64,000 nt of DNA. It comes from Cutaneotrichosporon cavernicola (Eukaryota; Basidiomycota; Tremellomycetes; Trichosporonales; Trichosporonaceae). Every line of letters begins with the position of its first letter. The first letter of the stretch is position 1. The position numbers and the translations under genes were made by a program. Of this stretch, positions 31,901 through 42,744 are shown in pieces. The stretch is from contig NC_083396.1 in the NCBI RefSeq assembly GCF_030864355.1, positions 2,356,001-2,420,000 on the forward strand, given 5' to 3'. Below the pieces are notes generated by a model. It was not told where the DNA came from. It worked only from the letters and a program-made list of their open reading frames with translations, and ran no database searches.

Positions 31901-34647
31901 GTTCAAGATGCGACCAACGATGCCGTCCTGCTCGGCATCCTCGCCGAGAGTGACGAGCTCGTGGTTGACAGTGCCGAGGAGAGCGTCAGAGCGCATGTCG
32001 TTGTAGTCCATAACGTTGAGGTTGAGAACATCGTTGAGCGACTTGATGAGAACAAACTGGGTCTCGTTCCAGGAGGGCGACGTCGATGACGGGATGGTAC
32101 GCGTGCGAGCAACTGCCGCGCCAGCACCGACTGAGATCGAAACGTACGGGTCAGGGTCGCCACCACCAAACTTCGTGGCCTTGAGGTCCTGGGCGTCAAT
32201 AACCTGGATCTTGAGGACACCGTTGGCAGCGTCGAGGGGCGAACCCGCCAGCATCGACTCGAGGTCGAGGGTGAAGACGTTGGGGTCGTACATCATGGGT
32301 CCGAGGTTTGCGTGGACCTGGTCACGGATGAAGGGGGCGAGACCGGGGATGCTGTTGATGTCAACGCCTAGGGTCTCACCGCCGATAGGCTTGAGAACGT
32401 AGTCGAACGTGGGCTGCTCGAGGAAGCTGAGTTCGACCTTCTGAATGTGCGGGAAGTCGCTCATGAAGGTCATCTTGATGCGCATGCGGCCCGAGAAGGA
32501 AATGTCCTCGAGCAGGACAGGCATGCCCGTCGAGACGATACCCTTGCCGAGACGGATCTCGAGGATGATCTTCGGGTTGACACGGCTCTTGGCTTGGATG
32601 GGTGTAATGTCCGAGACGTCGGTCGGCGTGAACGAGAGTGCCCAGTCCATGACAACAACATCGTCAGGACTCACGTCAGTTATGATCGAAAGACAGGCGC
32701 GAGACGGGTTCCCGTCTCGACGCGTTTCAGGGCCATCAAACTTACGTCTTGGGGAATGTGCGTACGTAGTCGATGCGGGGCGCCTTGTTGCCGACTGTAT
32801 GTCAGCTCTGCTTCTCCATGGCTTCGCGGAATAACGCACGAGTGAACGTGGTGAGCTTGAGAGACTCGAGGAAGCTCGGGCAGTTGGCCTCGAGGGCAGG
32901 CGCAACGCCAGCAACAATGGTCTGAGAGAGAACCGGCTCATAGATGAGCCAGAAGCGCTCGAGGAAGCCGTTCAGCCAGCCAGCCGACTCGTTGTCAGTG
33001 ATAAGACGAGTCTTGCTCAGCTCGCGCTGAATGTCATCGCGAGCGCGCTGGCGGGTACGTTTAATCGAGAGAGAATAGAAAGTAGCACAGGTGCCCAGAA
33101 TGATGAAGAGCGATCCCCAGCCGAAGCGGAGCCAGGTGACGAAGCGGGTCGCAATAACGGCGAAGAAGATCTGTTGTCAGCACTGAATATGTAACCGAGG
33201 CAAGCCCGTGGCTGCACTCACAATACCAGCGTTGTGCCACCACTGGCCGTAGTACTGCTCCTTGCTGGTTCGGTTAGCACACGTTCTCGCGAGTAGTAGC
33301 TGCGGCACTCACAGGAAGCCGCTGAGGATGCTCAGGTCCTGGGACGTCTGGGCGTCGGGCCTGCCCTTGCCTGCAACGCCTGCGACCTCCTTCCAGCCGA
33401 TCCCCATCTGTTGGTAGCGTCAGTCTCGGCGCGTGCACGGAGCCAGGCTACGTACCCATTCCGGAATACCGGGCAGGACAGTCTTGGGGATCGTACCGGG
33501 GATGTCGTCCTCCTGCGAGGTCAGTGCCAGGTCCATGGGGGTGCGAGGTGCAAAGGATGAATGACGAAAGGAGTGTGGGTTTCAAGGATTGAGAGATGAG
33601 TGGGTGTGTGCAAGGAGTGTGTGTGATGATCAAAACGTACTGTGGGAGCCGCTGCAGCTTTCTTGGCGTCCTCAAGGGAAACGGTAGGCTTCGGAGCGGA
33701 GGCAGAGGTAGACGTGTCAATGGCGACGGCTGCGCACGGTCAGCGCGGGCTCTCTTGGCCATCCTCTTCCCCTGCGAGAAATGGAGCATCACTTGTGGGG
33801 GTGCACAGGCGACCGAGCGCCACGACCATGCGCGGATTGTGCGACTGGTCTGGCGATCGATACCATCCTACACTCCAGGTTACTCACCACGAGCACTGCC
33901 CTTGGGATCGTCCTTGAGCGCGCCCATGCCTGGGATTGAGCCGAGCGCATTCTTGGCCTGCCCGCCGATCGCACCGACACCACCGACGGCAGCACCGCCA
34001 ACATTGGTGACAACACCGGCTGCACCTTTGCCCACGGCGCCCACGCCATGGACTACTCCACCGCCAACAGCACCCACGCCATGGACAACTCCACCGCCAA
34101 CAGCGCCGACGCCGTGGATGGCACCCTTGCCGACAGCGCCAACACCTTTGCCAACACCCTGGCCAACATTCATAACACCCTTGCCGAGAGCCTTAGGAGC
34201 ACCAAAGACACCCCTAACGCCGCCTTTCTTTGCCTCGGGTTTCTGATCGTCCAAGCTCTGAGTGTCAGCGGATGGAAGCGGGGAGGGCGGGGGAAAGTGG
34301 GAAGACAAGACAGCGTCGGCATGTCGCGTTCAGCCGAAGTACGTCGAACCACCTTCCCTAGCATTCGGATCTCTTGGAGGCGATCTCGCACTCGCACCGA
34401 GCTCGAGCCCCGTTCAACCTTCCAATCGCCGCCGCGTGCTGAGTTGAGGACCTGATGAACCCCGGTGCTAATGTCTAGTCACCAACGTGGACTCTTTACT
34501 CACGTAGACGGTTGCTCCCTTGGCAGCGTCATGGGCGACAACGTTGGCGATGGCTTCCTTCTGGCTCGAGGTCATGTGGCTGGGAGCGACATCGTTGGGG
34601 TTAATGTGGCTAGCTTGAGCTGCACCTGGATGGGGGTCCTGCGCCAT
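28982..34647 (-). CDS. Tricalbin (SMP and C2-domain ER-plasma membrane tether)
   Basis: Extended-synaptotagmin homologue, a lipid-transfer tether at ER-plasma membrane contacts. Ten exons, about 1600 aa. Exon 1 is MAQDPHPGAAQASHINPNDV. Exon 2 holds an 11-residue repeat array (34190-33957). Exons 4-6 lead to a transmembrane segment (GWGSLFIILGTCATFYSLSI). The SMP domain starts ITDNESAGWLNGFLERFWLI and runs to NLGPMMYDP. C2 domains follow: VLKIQVIDAQDLKATK with DPDPYV, GIVRLEILQAKDFG, VLRVHLKNAVDVKNVE with GKSDPYAKV, a degenerate one at VLAFQVIEGTL, MLSFTLVSGKNLKG with GKSDPYVSF, and a C-terminal one (TLIVSVLSVKDVQPQG) completed by the last exon (DKHTLGKDTELGEATVDIW). The DPY calcium-binding residues are kept in several. 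A Gly-rich hydrophobic segment (GKGVVHGGGAVVSGVGRGVG) near the C-terminus resembles the N-terminal array. Plus-strand ORFs across it are shadows. Confidence 0.93.
32700..32719. repeat. Perfect 9-bp inverted repeat inside a tricalbin intron
   Basis: CGAGACGGG, two bases, CCCGTCTCG. It lies in the intron between RTFPKT and SPDDVV and could fold as a stable hairpin in the pre-mRNA. Confidence 0.9.
33957..34190 (-). repeat. 33-bp tandem repeat encoding 11-mers
   Basis: In the tricalbin reading frame this gives successive units GVGAVGKGAIH, GVGAVGGGVVH, GVGAVGGGVVH, GVGAVGKGAAG, VVTNVGGAAVG. Units two and three differ by one silent base at the DNA level, indicating recent duplication. Confidence 0.9.
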
Positions 34648-36400
34648 GGTCACCGTTCTTCCTCCTTGGCTGTGGACTAGAGACGAGGAAGGCGGGGAAA
34701 GGAGTGAGATATCAGATCAACAGCGGTAACCAAATACCGGCGTTGACCGAGGATTGAGAGGTGATCCAGGAAAGGGAAAGTCGAGAAGGAGAATGTGGAT
34801 GGAGGAGATGTCGGAGAAAGAGAAATCAAGAGATCCAAGTAATGTTGGTGGTTGTCGCCAGGATGTAGGGTGTGTTTGAAGGGGTTGTGAAAGGAGGGGG
34901 GCGGCAGTGAGAGAAAGAGGGGGATCGACGGTAATGAGATTGAGGGAGGAGAGTGTGACGGTGTTCGTGCTGGGTGTTGTGCGTCACACACAATTCTTTG
35001 GGTGGGCTGGGTGGGTTGAGAGCTTTGAGAGCTTGTCAACTGGTGACCGTGACATTCAGGCACTCCTAACCTTCGCTTGGCAGCTATGCAGCTGGGTAAG
35101 TTTGAACAGCCCATACCAGCCATCCCATCAGACGTGCATCCATCCAGGATATCTATTAACTCAGAATGGCAGACACACAGGGAAGATGATGCAGCCGCCC
35201 CTCTTAATCCTAGCCAACTCTCATTCTGGTACTTACTTACTCCGACTTACGGCTTGACTTCAGAATCCTGATACCCACCATGGCTCGACCAGCTGCGACC
35301 AGACCTAGAGTACCCAAACACTTTCTTGGGTGATACAGCGTTGGTGCCGAATTTGTTGTGATGTATCAGGGCACTTTGGCGGGCGATCGGCCCCAATCCA
35401 ACAAAACCAACAGGGGTAATACGGCAGCTCCAGGTTAGCCGACTGAGCACACCTGACGTTTTCGTTTGACAGAATGGTCCGCTTCCAACCATCCAACAGT
35501 GGACACGGGATACAGAAGGACTAGAGACAGGTGGGGCTGAGAATTGCTGCGGCTGGACTTCAATAAATAGCCTTGACAACGGCAAATAGCGCGGATTGCT
35601 GCTGAGCCTAACTTTGTTATTACCCAAAGGGGCAAGTGGGGTCATATGATGGACGTCGTGGACGATCTAATCAGATCGATGACGCCATTGTATGCTCAAT
35701 TTCATTCCATCCAAGAAACACAACCTCCTAACTTGGATTAGAATAAGTGGAGGTGATAGGGAAAAGAACACGTCAATAGCCACGCGCACAGCCACACACA
35801 ATATTTCCGTACAAGACCTTCTTAAACTCGCCCAGGCCTTTTCTGTCTTCCTCACTCTCACCTCATCGCATTGACATGCCGACATGTTCAACATCGATGC
35901 TGAGCACTACGCTGACGGACTCGACTCAACTCACACCTGCGCTCACCGCGTCCCCCTCTTCTACCCTCCCTTCTCCTCCTCCCCCTCCTTTCATCTTCGT
36001 CTCCTCCCCACCCCCATTCCACCCCCAAACAGCCTCTTTATTCACGTTTTACACCCAACTCCACTGGTGTACGACGGGGAAAGAGGGGCCAGATCTATAC
36101 CTCTCTGCCCAGGCGCGCGCTGGCTTTAGTCGGCTGGCTCGTGACCACTTGTGACAAAGCGAGATATCTCGTCGCGTCCGCGGGTGGGGTGGGACATTTC
36201 TTGAGCTTTTCTCTGCTCTGCTCTTCATTTTTCTTCACGTCCAAGCGATCTGAAGGTATTTGAACGGCTCTGCGGGGCGGTGCACACTTGTGCTGGTGCG
36301 CGAGATGGAAAAATATTCGGGCAAGGTTCTCTTCGTACTGTTCCAATGCATGATCTAGATTCTACCGTTCTGCACCCGCCTCGGCTTACCTGGCCGCGTC
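34648..36400. other. Intergenic region, tricalbin promoter to IMPase 3' end
   Basis: 1.75 kb. An ATG at 35884 opens MFNIDAEHYADGLDSTH and runs 81 codons into a Pro-rich tract without family resemblance. No other coding signal seen. It should contain the tricalbin promoter at its left side. Confidence 0.4.
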
Positions 36401-37741
36401 TTACGTGGCCGGGTCCCACTCCTCGATAATGTCGTAGAACTGCTTGGCAAGGGCTGCCTGGGCAGCGCGCACCGTCTCGCCCTGCAGGGTGAGCGATGGC
36501 TGACCGCTCGCTTACCTTGGCAGCAGGAAGCTGACGGACGAAGAGATACTTGCGGCCGGCTGCCGTCAGCTACGGAGTCGAGAAGAAAACTGGCATACAC
36601 ACCCATGATAGAGGCATTCGGCTCTCCTGAGAAGCTCTTTTCTGTGATCTTGCCGGCGTACGACGCTCCGCCCGCCTCCTTGAGGATGGCCATGCCAGCC
36701 TGTGATGAGTGTGGGGCTCCCTTGTTTGGCTCTTACGCAGACGTCCCAAGGCCAGCACTGCCGTCAGCTTCGTATCCGAATGCCACCTGGCTCACGCCAA
36801 TCTCCCAGTACGCATCGAGCTGCCCAGCGGCAACGAAGCAGATGTTGAGTGCAGCGCTGCCGACCGAGCGCAGCGAGTGCACCATCTTGTGGCCGTCGCG
36901 CTTGTCGCCGGTCAGGCGCTTGAACGTATCAAGCTTGTTCGAGAGTGCGGGGTCCCGGCGCGACGAGCCGTACTCGACTGCGACACTGGGGTCAGCTGAA
37001 CGACAGATGAAGCAAGCTCACAGAGCTTCGCTGAGCGAGTCGAGCGAGCGCACGGCAGTGGGCAGCTTAATGCTCTCGTTCATGTACGCGCCGCGCCCCT
37101 CGGCACCAGTGTACTGCTGTCAGCAGGGATGGGATGGAGCCCACAAGGAGGTCGAGGAACGGGTTGTAGATGACGCCGAGGACAGGCACGCCGCCGACGG
37201 CGAGGCCGATCGAGGTCGCGACCATGGGGAATCCGTGGATCTGTGTGAGCTATGGCATGCCGTGAGAAGGGAATCTCACGAAGTTAGTCGTGCCGTCAAT
37301 GGGGCTGGCGTCAGGCGCTGTCTCCTCGTCCACTTACTCGACTAGTTGTCAGCTGCACATCAACTAGCAGAAGCTCACCAATCCACGTCGGGTCGCCAGT
37401 GACCTGCTCTCCGTCATACGATTCCTCGCCGATGCTGGTGTGAGCTGTGGTCAACTTCATAGCGCACAACTTGTGATCCGGGTACTGGGCCTTAATCTTG
37501 GCGACAAGGAACTTCTCGACCTGCTGGTCGCACTCGGTGACGAGCTGGCGTCAGCCCGGCCTTCGTGAGACCCACGTCAACCGAGTTGGCCTTCTCCTCC
37601 TGCTTGGCGTCCTGGGAGAAGCGGCGGGCCTGGCCATCCCGCATCATCTGCCCAGCCTACAGTCAGCGGATCCACACCCCTTAGTACCTCCTTGGCGATG
37701 GAGATGGCAAACTTGAGGGCGGCATCGAGATCGACAGTCAT
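36401..37741 (-). CDS. Inositol monophosphatase, 13 exons with a 4-nt micro-exon
   Basis: Mg-dependent phosphatase releasing myo-inositol from inositol phosphate in the cytosol. Thirteen exons: 37741-37688, 37656-37576, 37544-37471, 37434-37379, 37341-37338, 37304-37280, 37240-37145, 37113-37022, 36985-36796, 36757-36737, 36699-36603, 36559-36516, 36481-36401. The total is 915 nt, 304 aa. Family motifs all appear: SVDLVTECDQQVEKFLV, IGEESYDG (metal-binding Glu), WIVDPIDGTTNFIHGFP (metal-binding Asps), RGAYMNES, GSAALNICFVAAGQLDAYWE, and IGCWPWDVCAGMAILKEAGG (catalytic WD). Exon 5 is only TCGA and supplies the end of the Val codon and the start of the first Asp codon of DPIDGTTNF. Without it the frame shifts at once. 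The 21-nt exon 10 encodes CWPWDVC. Divergent from RPS4, 281 bp between starts. Confidence 0.95.
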
Positions 37742-38022
37742 GGTGGATGGTGTGTCTGGGGGTGTTGGGGATGTGGAGGTCTCGAACGTGTCCGGGATTC
37801 GGGGTCCGAATGACGTCGTCCCTGAGCCTCCACTTCTGGAGTGGGGCAGGAAGTGAAGACACGTGGGTCGGGGGTAAATTTGCTATCGGCGATAAAACGC
37901 CACGCTCGGAGTTGAAGGATTTTGCCGAGTCAGCGGCCCTGCGACACTCTCCGCCTGGCAGCGGCTGCTGGTGGTCGAGGTCGAGACCTTCGCGCACTGC
38001 CAACTTCATCCTTCAACCAAAA
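37742..38022. promoter_or_regulatory. Divergent promoter, IMPase and RPS4
   Basis: 281 bp shared by two divergent genes, with C/T-rich stretches before RPS4. No individual site can be assigned. Confidence 0.5.
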
Positions 38023-39230
38023 ATGGTGAGTCGCAGCGACACGGCATCGACAGCATCGACGGAGGGCAACACTGCACATTCGAGAGCGCGCTGCCCATCG
38101 ACGCCCCGAATGGGCTGGGTGTGTCGCGTGCGCTGGTGACCGCGGGTCCCAGTTCGAGTGTTCAAAGGAGGAGGCGCGGTCGTGGGACCTGGAGTGGAGT
38201 GGACGGGGCAGTGAGGAGGACGCGCACGACAGAGTGCGTGCGCCTGCCCACTGCTCTGCCGTTCTGCGTAAACCCAGCCTGCTGCGCGTATCCACACTTG
38301 TTGTTCTCCGCGCGAGATGCCGATGCCGCCAAATTTCCACAAGCGTCATCTAACAACTAGGGTCGCGGTCCTAAGAAGCACCTCAAGCGCCTCGCAGCTC
38401 CCTCGTCGTGGCTCCTCGACAAGCTCGGCGGAACCTACGCCCCCCGCCCGTCGCCGGGTCCCCACAAGCTCCGCGAGTCGCTTCCCCTCACGGTCTTCCT
38501 CCGCAACCGCCTCAAGTATGCCCTTACCGGCAAGGAGGTCACTGCTATCCTTAAGCAGCGCCTCGTCCAGGTGGACGGCAAGGTCCGCACCGACGAGACC
38601 TACCCCGCTGGCTTCATGGGTGGGTGATGGTCCGGAGAGACCAGTCCTTCTGGACATTTTTCTCAAAAGCCCATTTATGCGGTGTGAGTTTTCTAACATA
38701 CAGACGTTATCTCGATCGAGGCTTCGGGCGAGCACTTCCGTCTCCTTTACGACGTCAAGGGCCGCTTCGTTATCCACCGCATCACCCCCGAGGAGGCTTC
38801 GTTCAAGCTCCTCAAGGTGAAGCGTGTCGCTCTCGGCGCCAAGGGCGTTCCCCACATCGTCACCCACGACGGCCGCACCATCCGCTACCCCACCCCCGAC
38901 GTCAAGGTCAACGACTCGGTCAAGTTCGACTTTGTCCAGAACAAGATTGTCGACCACGTCAAGTTTGAGCCCGGAAACGTTGTCATGGTCACTGGCGGCC
39001 GTAACATGGGCCGTTCGGGTGTCATTGTCCACAAGGAGCGCCACCTCGGCGGCTTCGACATTGTTCACATCCGTGACGTCCTTGACAACACCTTCGCTAC
39101 TCGTATTGGCAACGTCTTCGTCATCGGCGAGGGCTCCAAGGCCCAGATCTCGCTCCCCAAGGGCAAGGGTGTCAAGCTCGACGTCGCGCAGGAGCGTGAC
39201 GCTCGTCGCGCGGCCAAGCAGAAGGCTTAA
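38023..39230 (+). CDS. RPS4: 40S ribosomal protein eS4
   Basis: Small-subunit ribosomal protein. Three coding exons (38023-38025, 38361-38619, 38704-39230) total 262 aa, the normal eS4 length. Exon 1 codes only for the initiator Met. After splicing the protein reads [18 protein letters not shown]. Later conserved parts are [36 protein letters not shown], the KOW-like [20 protein letters not shown] and the end [10 protein letters not shown]. Intron 1 is long (335 nt), as is common for ribosomal protein genes where the first intron can affect expression; no snoRNA box C/D pair was evident in it. Codon use is strongly C-ending, as expected for high expression. Confidence 0.97.
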
Positions 39231-39649
39231 ATGGCTTTCTTTGCTTTGTACAACGGGGGATGTGACATTCGACCTAGCATACTGAGCAATTGCGATGCGG
39301 CGAGGTGCGGGGGAAGAATCCAGCCGCGTTATGTTGTCAGCTATGCGGAGATTTTGAAGAGCTCGTAAGAGTCCGTTCGGGTTTTATGTCGTGTGATGTG
39401 AGAAGCGTCTATCATACAACTAAGGCGAACTTGAGCATGTTGGACTCCAGCTTTGCTAGCCCGATACGCGTGTGGGTCGCAGGTCCGAAGTTCTCGTCAA
39501 CCCATCACAACCATGGCCTCCCGTCACACGGATCGCAGCCCAACCCACACCACGACGGTGACATGCATCAACCTCTACTCTCTACCCACTGCGTAGGAGT
39601 CTAGCCCCAGCTCTAGCCCCCTTGATACTCAGACCACGCCGCGCCGCAC
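39231..39649. other. Convergent intergenic region, RPS4 and CCDC124-like
   Basis: About 420 bases of presumed 3' UTRs. A 104-codon ORF overlaps it without coding character. Confidence 0.45.
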
Positions 39650-40600
39650 CTACTCGCTATCAACACGATACTTGTCCTCGCGCGCCTTCATCGTCTTCTT
39701 GAGCGTGTCCAGTCGATCATCTTTGCTAGCATTATACGCAACGCTAACCTGGTTGAACGGGTTCTCCGGTGCCTTCTGGAACTGCTTGTGAAGTACCTCA
39801 CGCATCTGGTTCTGCCGCAGTCCAGGGTGCTGTCGTCAGTCAGTTGCATTTTGGTGTAGACGTACGTCCTCCTTGAGCTTGGGCATCTCACGCTCGAGGT
39901 AGGCCGCAAACGCAGCCTTGTACCGCTTCTCGGGGTGTCGCTCGATCTCGCCGGCCTGGTGTTAGTCGGGTGGGCGAGAGATCAGAGAGAAGGAGGTGGG
40001 TGGTAAGTGGGGTGGTGGGCGGATAGGAAGGAGGGGGGAGCTCACCTTTGAGCCCATAGCCTGGTCGCTCGTCTTGGCATTAACGACCTCAAGCGCCTCC
40101 AGCATCCCCTCGATACCTGTCGCGCTCAACTCGTCGACCTTGCGATCCTCATCACGCCGCAAACCAGCGGGATCGTCGGTCCGGAACGCAGCTGCAATGC
40201 TAATATTCTGGGCCTTGAGCTTAGCCTCCGCAGCAAGCTTCTTGTCCTTTGCGCTCGGCGCCTTCTTCTTAACGGGCGCAGCGGCTTCCTCTTCCGCGAG
40301 GAGACGGTCCCGGTCAGCCTTCTTTGCAGCAGCCTCCGACTTCTTGGCAGCCTCAACGTCCGCCTTGGAGACGCCCTTTGCTGATATTAGCTTTGATGGG
40401 GGGGGGAAACTCACAGCCTGCCTTCCACTTGTCCGCCTCGGCCTTATCCTTGGCCTTGGTTACTTCGGCCGCCTTCTTGGCCTGGACGTTAGCTGCGGAT
40501 TACAATAAGTAGCGCCCAGCTACGACGCACTACCCACCTCGTTCTCGGCCTTCTTGGCACGGCCAGACTCCTTCTTTGCGTTTCCGCCCTTTGGTGGCAT
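39650..40600 (-). CDS. CCDC124/Lso2-like ribosome-associated protein
   Basis: Small, highly charged protein of the family that binds the mRNA channel of idle 80S ribosomes and aids translation recovery (Lso2 in yeast, Oxs1 in fission yeast, CCDC124 in animals). Starts MPPKGGNAKKESGRAKKAEN, joins across an intron to AKKAAEVTKAKDKAEADKWK, then SKGVSKADVEAAKKSEAAAK. The middle is a long basic coiled coil. The conserved C-terminal domain contains GIEGMLEALEVV, ERHPEKRYKAAFAAYLEREM and HPGLRQNQMREVLHKQFQKA, then NPFNQVSVAYN. About 210 aa in five or so exons. All family landmarks are intact. Confidence 0.93.
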
Positions 40601-40862
40601 GGTGGTTAGGTGAGAATGGATAGTGGACTGGACAGTTAATCGTTGAACGTTGAACGATGTGGAAGGATCGGTGCACTTCTGCTTCCAACGACATTTACGC
40701 TTCGGCCGACGAATTGCCTCCACCTCCACCCTGCGCCCTGCCTCCTCAACACACCTGACCAGCCAGACCACGCAAACCCATTTGCATGATGTCAAGAAAT
40801 ATAGTACAGCCACAATTTCTACGAAATGTCCACGCTATGTCCATGCTAGCCATGTTCTACAA

Positions 40863-42744
40863 CTAAAACTTGATCTTGAGCTGCGTCGCCTGGTCCGCAA
40901 CTTCCTGGCTCCATGTCGGAACTGGGAGCTGGCTCGTCGCGCCAATGTTCTGCTGCCCGACCTTGCCGTCGCCGATCATGACCCACGAGGCGTTGGAGGG
41001 GACCCCGTTGACGACGACGAAGAACATGGCAGGGCCAGGCGCAAGGATGGCCGGGTTGGGCGGGAGCTGGGCCACGTGCAGAGTCGCGCCGCCGAGCTCG
41101 TTGGTGCTGAAGCTGACCTGGAGCTCGACGTGCCGCTGGCCCATGTTGAGTGCGTGGGTAGAGAAACCGGTGCGGATGATGACCGCCTTGGTGCGGGCAA
41201 TGTTGGCCGTGGTGTCCGCCAGGTCAGCCTTGCTGAGCTCGATGTCGAAGCTGTCACCGCCGTAGGTGATAGTACTCGGCATGTTTGCGGGCGCCGGGCG
41301 CGGCTTGTCCCAGTAGTCCGGGTAGAAGACCTCGATCGACGTCTCGCTAAAGTACTTGTAGTTGTTGTTCGGGGTCGTGGGCGGGTTTTCGGCAGAGACA
41401 AAGTCGGCGTTGGGGTTTGAGCCTGACACAACAACTGAGCCGTCGGGGAGGAGGACCGCAGACGAGTGGTACATGCGGGCAGTGGTAGAAGAGCCGGCGG
41501 TCGACCAACGCTTGCCACGGTCCTGGGATGCGTCAAAGTAGTAGGCCGTGAGGCGTGGTACGTCGCCGTATGACTGGCCGATGGCCCAGGACTGGTTCCC
41601 GTAGCCTGCTGTGCCCTGCCCACAGCCATTGACGAAGAAGAGACGGCCATCAGGCAAGTTGATGAACTGGCCCATGGAGCGGCCCTCGTCAAGAGCGTCC
41701 TCCTGGTACCAAGTAGAGTCGACGTCGGGCTGGATTTTGACACACGATCGCTCGGTTGGCACCTGAACAATGTTGCGGTTTGTTGGGTCCCAGTCAGTGT
41801 TCTGGAGGTTGGTGCCGCCGCAGAAGAGAATGGAAGCGGTCCAGTTGTTGGCGGGTGTCATTGGGAGCACTGTGGTGGCCGCGCTCGCGGGGTAAACGCG
41901 CACAGCGTCGGGGATGTTGGCGAGCGGGTATTCGGCCTTGTTCTTATAGTCGAATACGACGGCCTGCCAGCCGCTCTGGATGAAGATGTTGCCCGATGGC
42001 AATAGCCACACGAGAGGGTACAAGTTGACTGGCAGGGTTTGTTGGAGGATTCCAAGCGTCGTCAAGCCAGAATTGTCCTTGGGGAAGAACTCGTATGTCG
42101 GGTTGTCCTGGTTGGCGTCGTTGACATACCCGCCGTTCTGGCAGCCGCCGAAGATGATCGCGCGCCCGTCTTCGAGCGTCTCGAGGGTTGGGTACCATCG
42201 CTCATGCGGCAGGTAGTTATCCGGGTCGTCTATCCACTCGGCCGTCCCGTCGTCCGTGGGCAAGAGTGTGCGCACCGCCTTGCGTCCGTCTGCGTTGCCG
42301 TACATGTTGTCACCCTTCTGAGCGTCGGGTGCTGCTCCCTGGCCGTCACTCGCGCCAACTCCGCCAGCCACGACGGCCTGGTTGCCACCAACGTTGAGCC
42401 ATGTGCCATCGCCAAGCACCGTTCCACCGGCACAGAACGCGTTCGTGGCAATGTCCATCGGCCGAGCGGTCCATGTGCGCGTATCGACCTCGGACGCCCA
42501 GGCCGGGTGCCCTTTGATCTTAAGTGGGTTATTCTCCGTCTTGTCGACAAAGTAGAGCTTATGTGGTGCGCCGAGGAACAGCTGTTGTGCGCTGGAGTTA
42601 GAATACGTATCCGGAAAGGGAAAGGGAGAGGACTTACCTGACGCCGGCGTCACCGACGTAGACGAAAGTGTTGGCCAACTGTGCGCTCGCCAGCGGTATC
42701 AGTGCTGCTGCCACTGCGAGTTTCCTTCTTGACCGGAATGGCAT
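40863..42744 (-). CDS. Secreted glyoxal oxidase (AA5 copper radical oxidase)
   Basis: Extracellular copper radical enzyme producing H2O2 from aldehydes. Two exons: exon 1 has a signal peptide (LAVAAALIPLASAQ) and NTFVYVGDAGVS; a 47-nt intron leads to AQQLFLGAPHKLYFVDKTEN. Catalytic landmarks of glyoxal oxidases are visible: the Cys in NAFCAGGTVLGDG and Tyr in ERWYPTLETLEDGRAIIFGG (the thioether pair), the Tyr-His of ARMYHSSAVLLPDGSVVVSG, and the His of GFSTHALNMGQRHVEL. Kelch-like repeats and the C-terminal DUF1929 domain (PPNPAILAPGPAMFFVVVNG) are complete. About 610 aa. Basidiomycete yeasts use such enzymes in wall remodelling, filamentation and peroxide supply; which applies here is unknown. 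Confidence 0.93.

Noticed and set aside
29399..32089. 896-codon plus-strand ORF across the tricalbin gene
   Set aside because: Sense strand has SMP and C2 domains; the antisense product is repetitive Leu/Val/Asp-rich without family resemblance.
35884..36129. 81-codon ORF starting MFNIDAEHYADGL
   Set aside because: The first residues look protein-like but it runs into a Pro tract and no splice partner gives a family; too weak to call.
38026..38360. snoRNA inside RPS4 intron 1
   Set aside because: No convincing box C (RTGATGA) paired with box D was found.
40650..41420. 256-codon plus-strand ORF over the glyoxal oxidase 3' end
   Set aside because: Antisense to conserved DUF1929 sequence; shadow.
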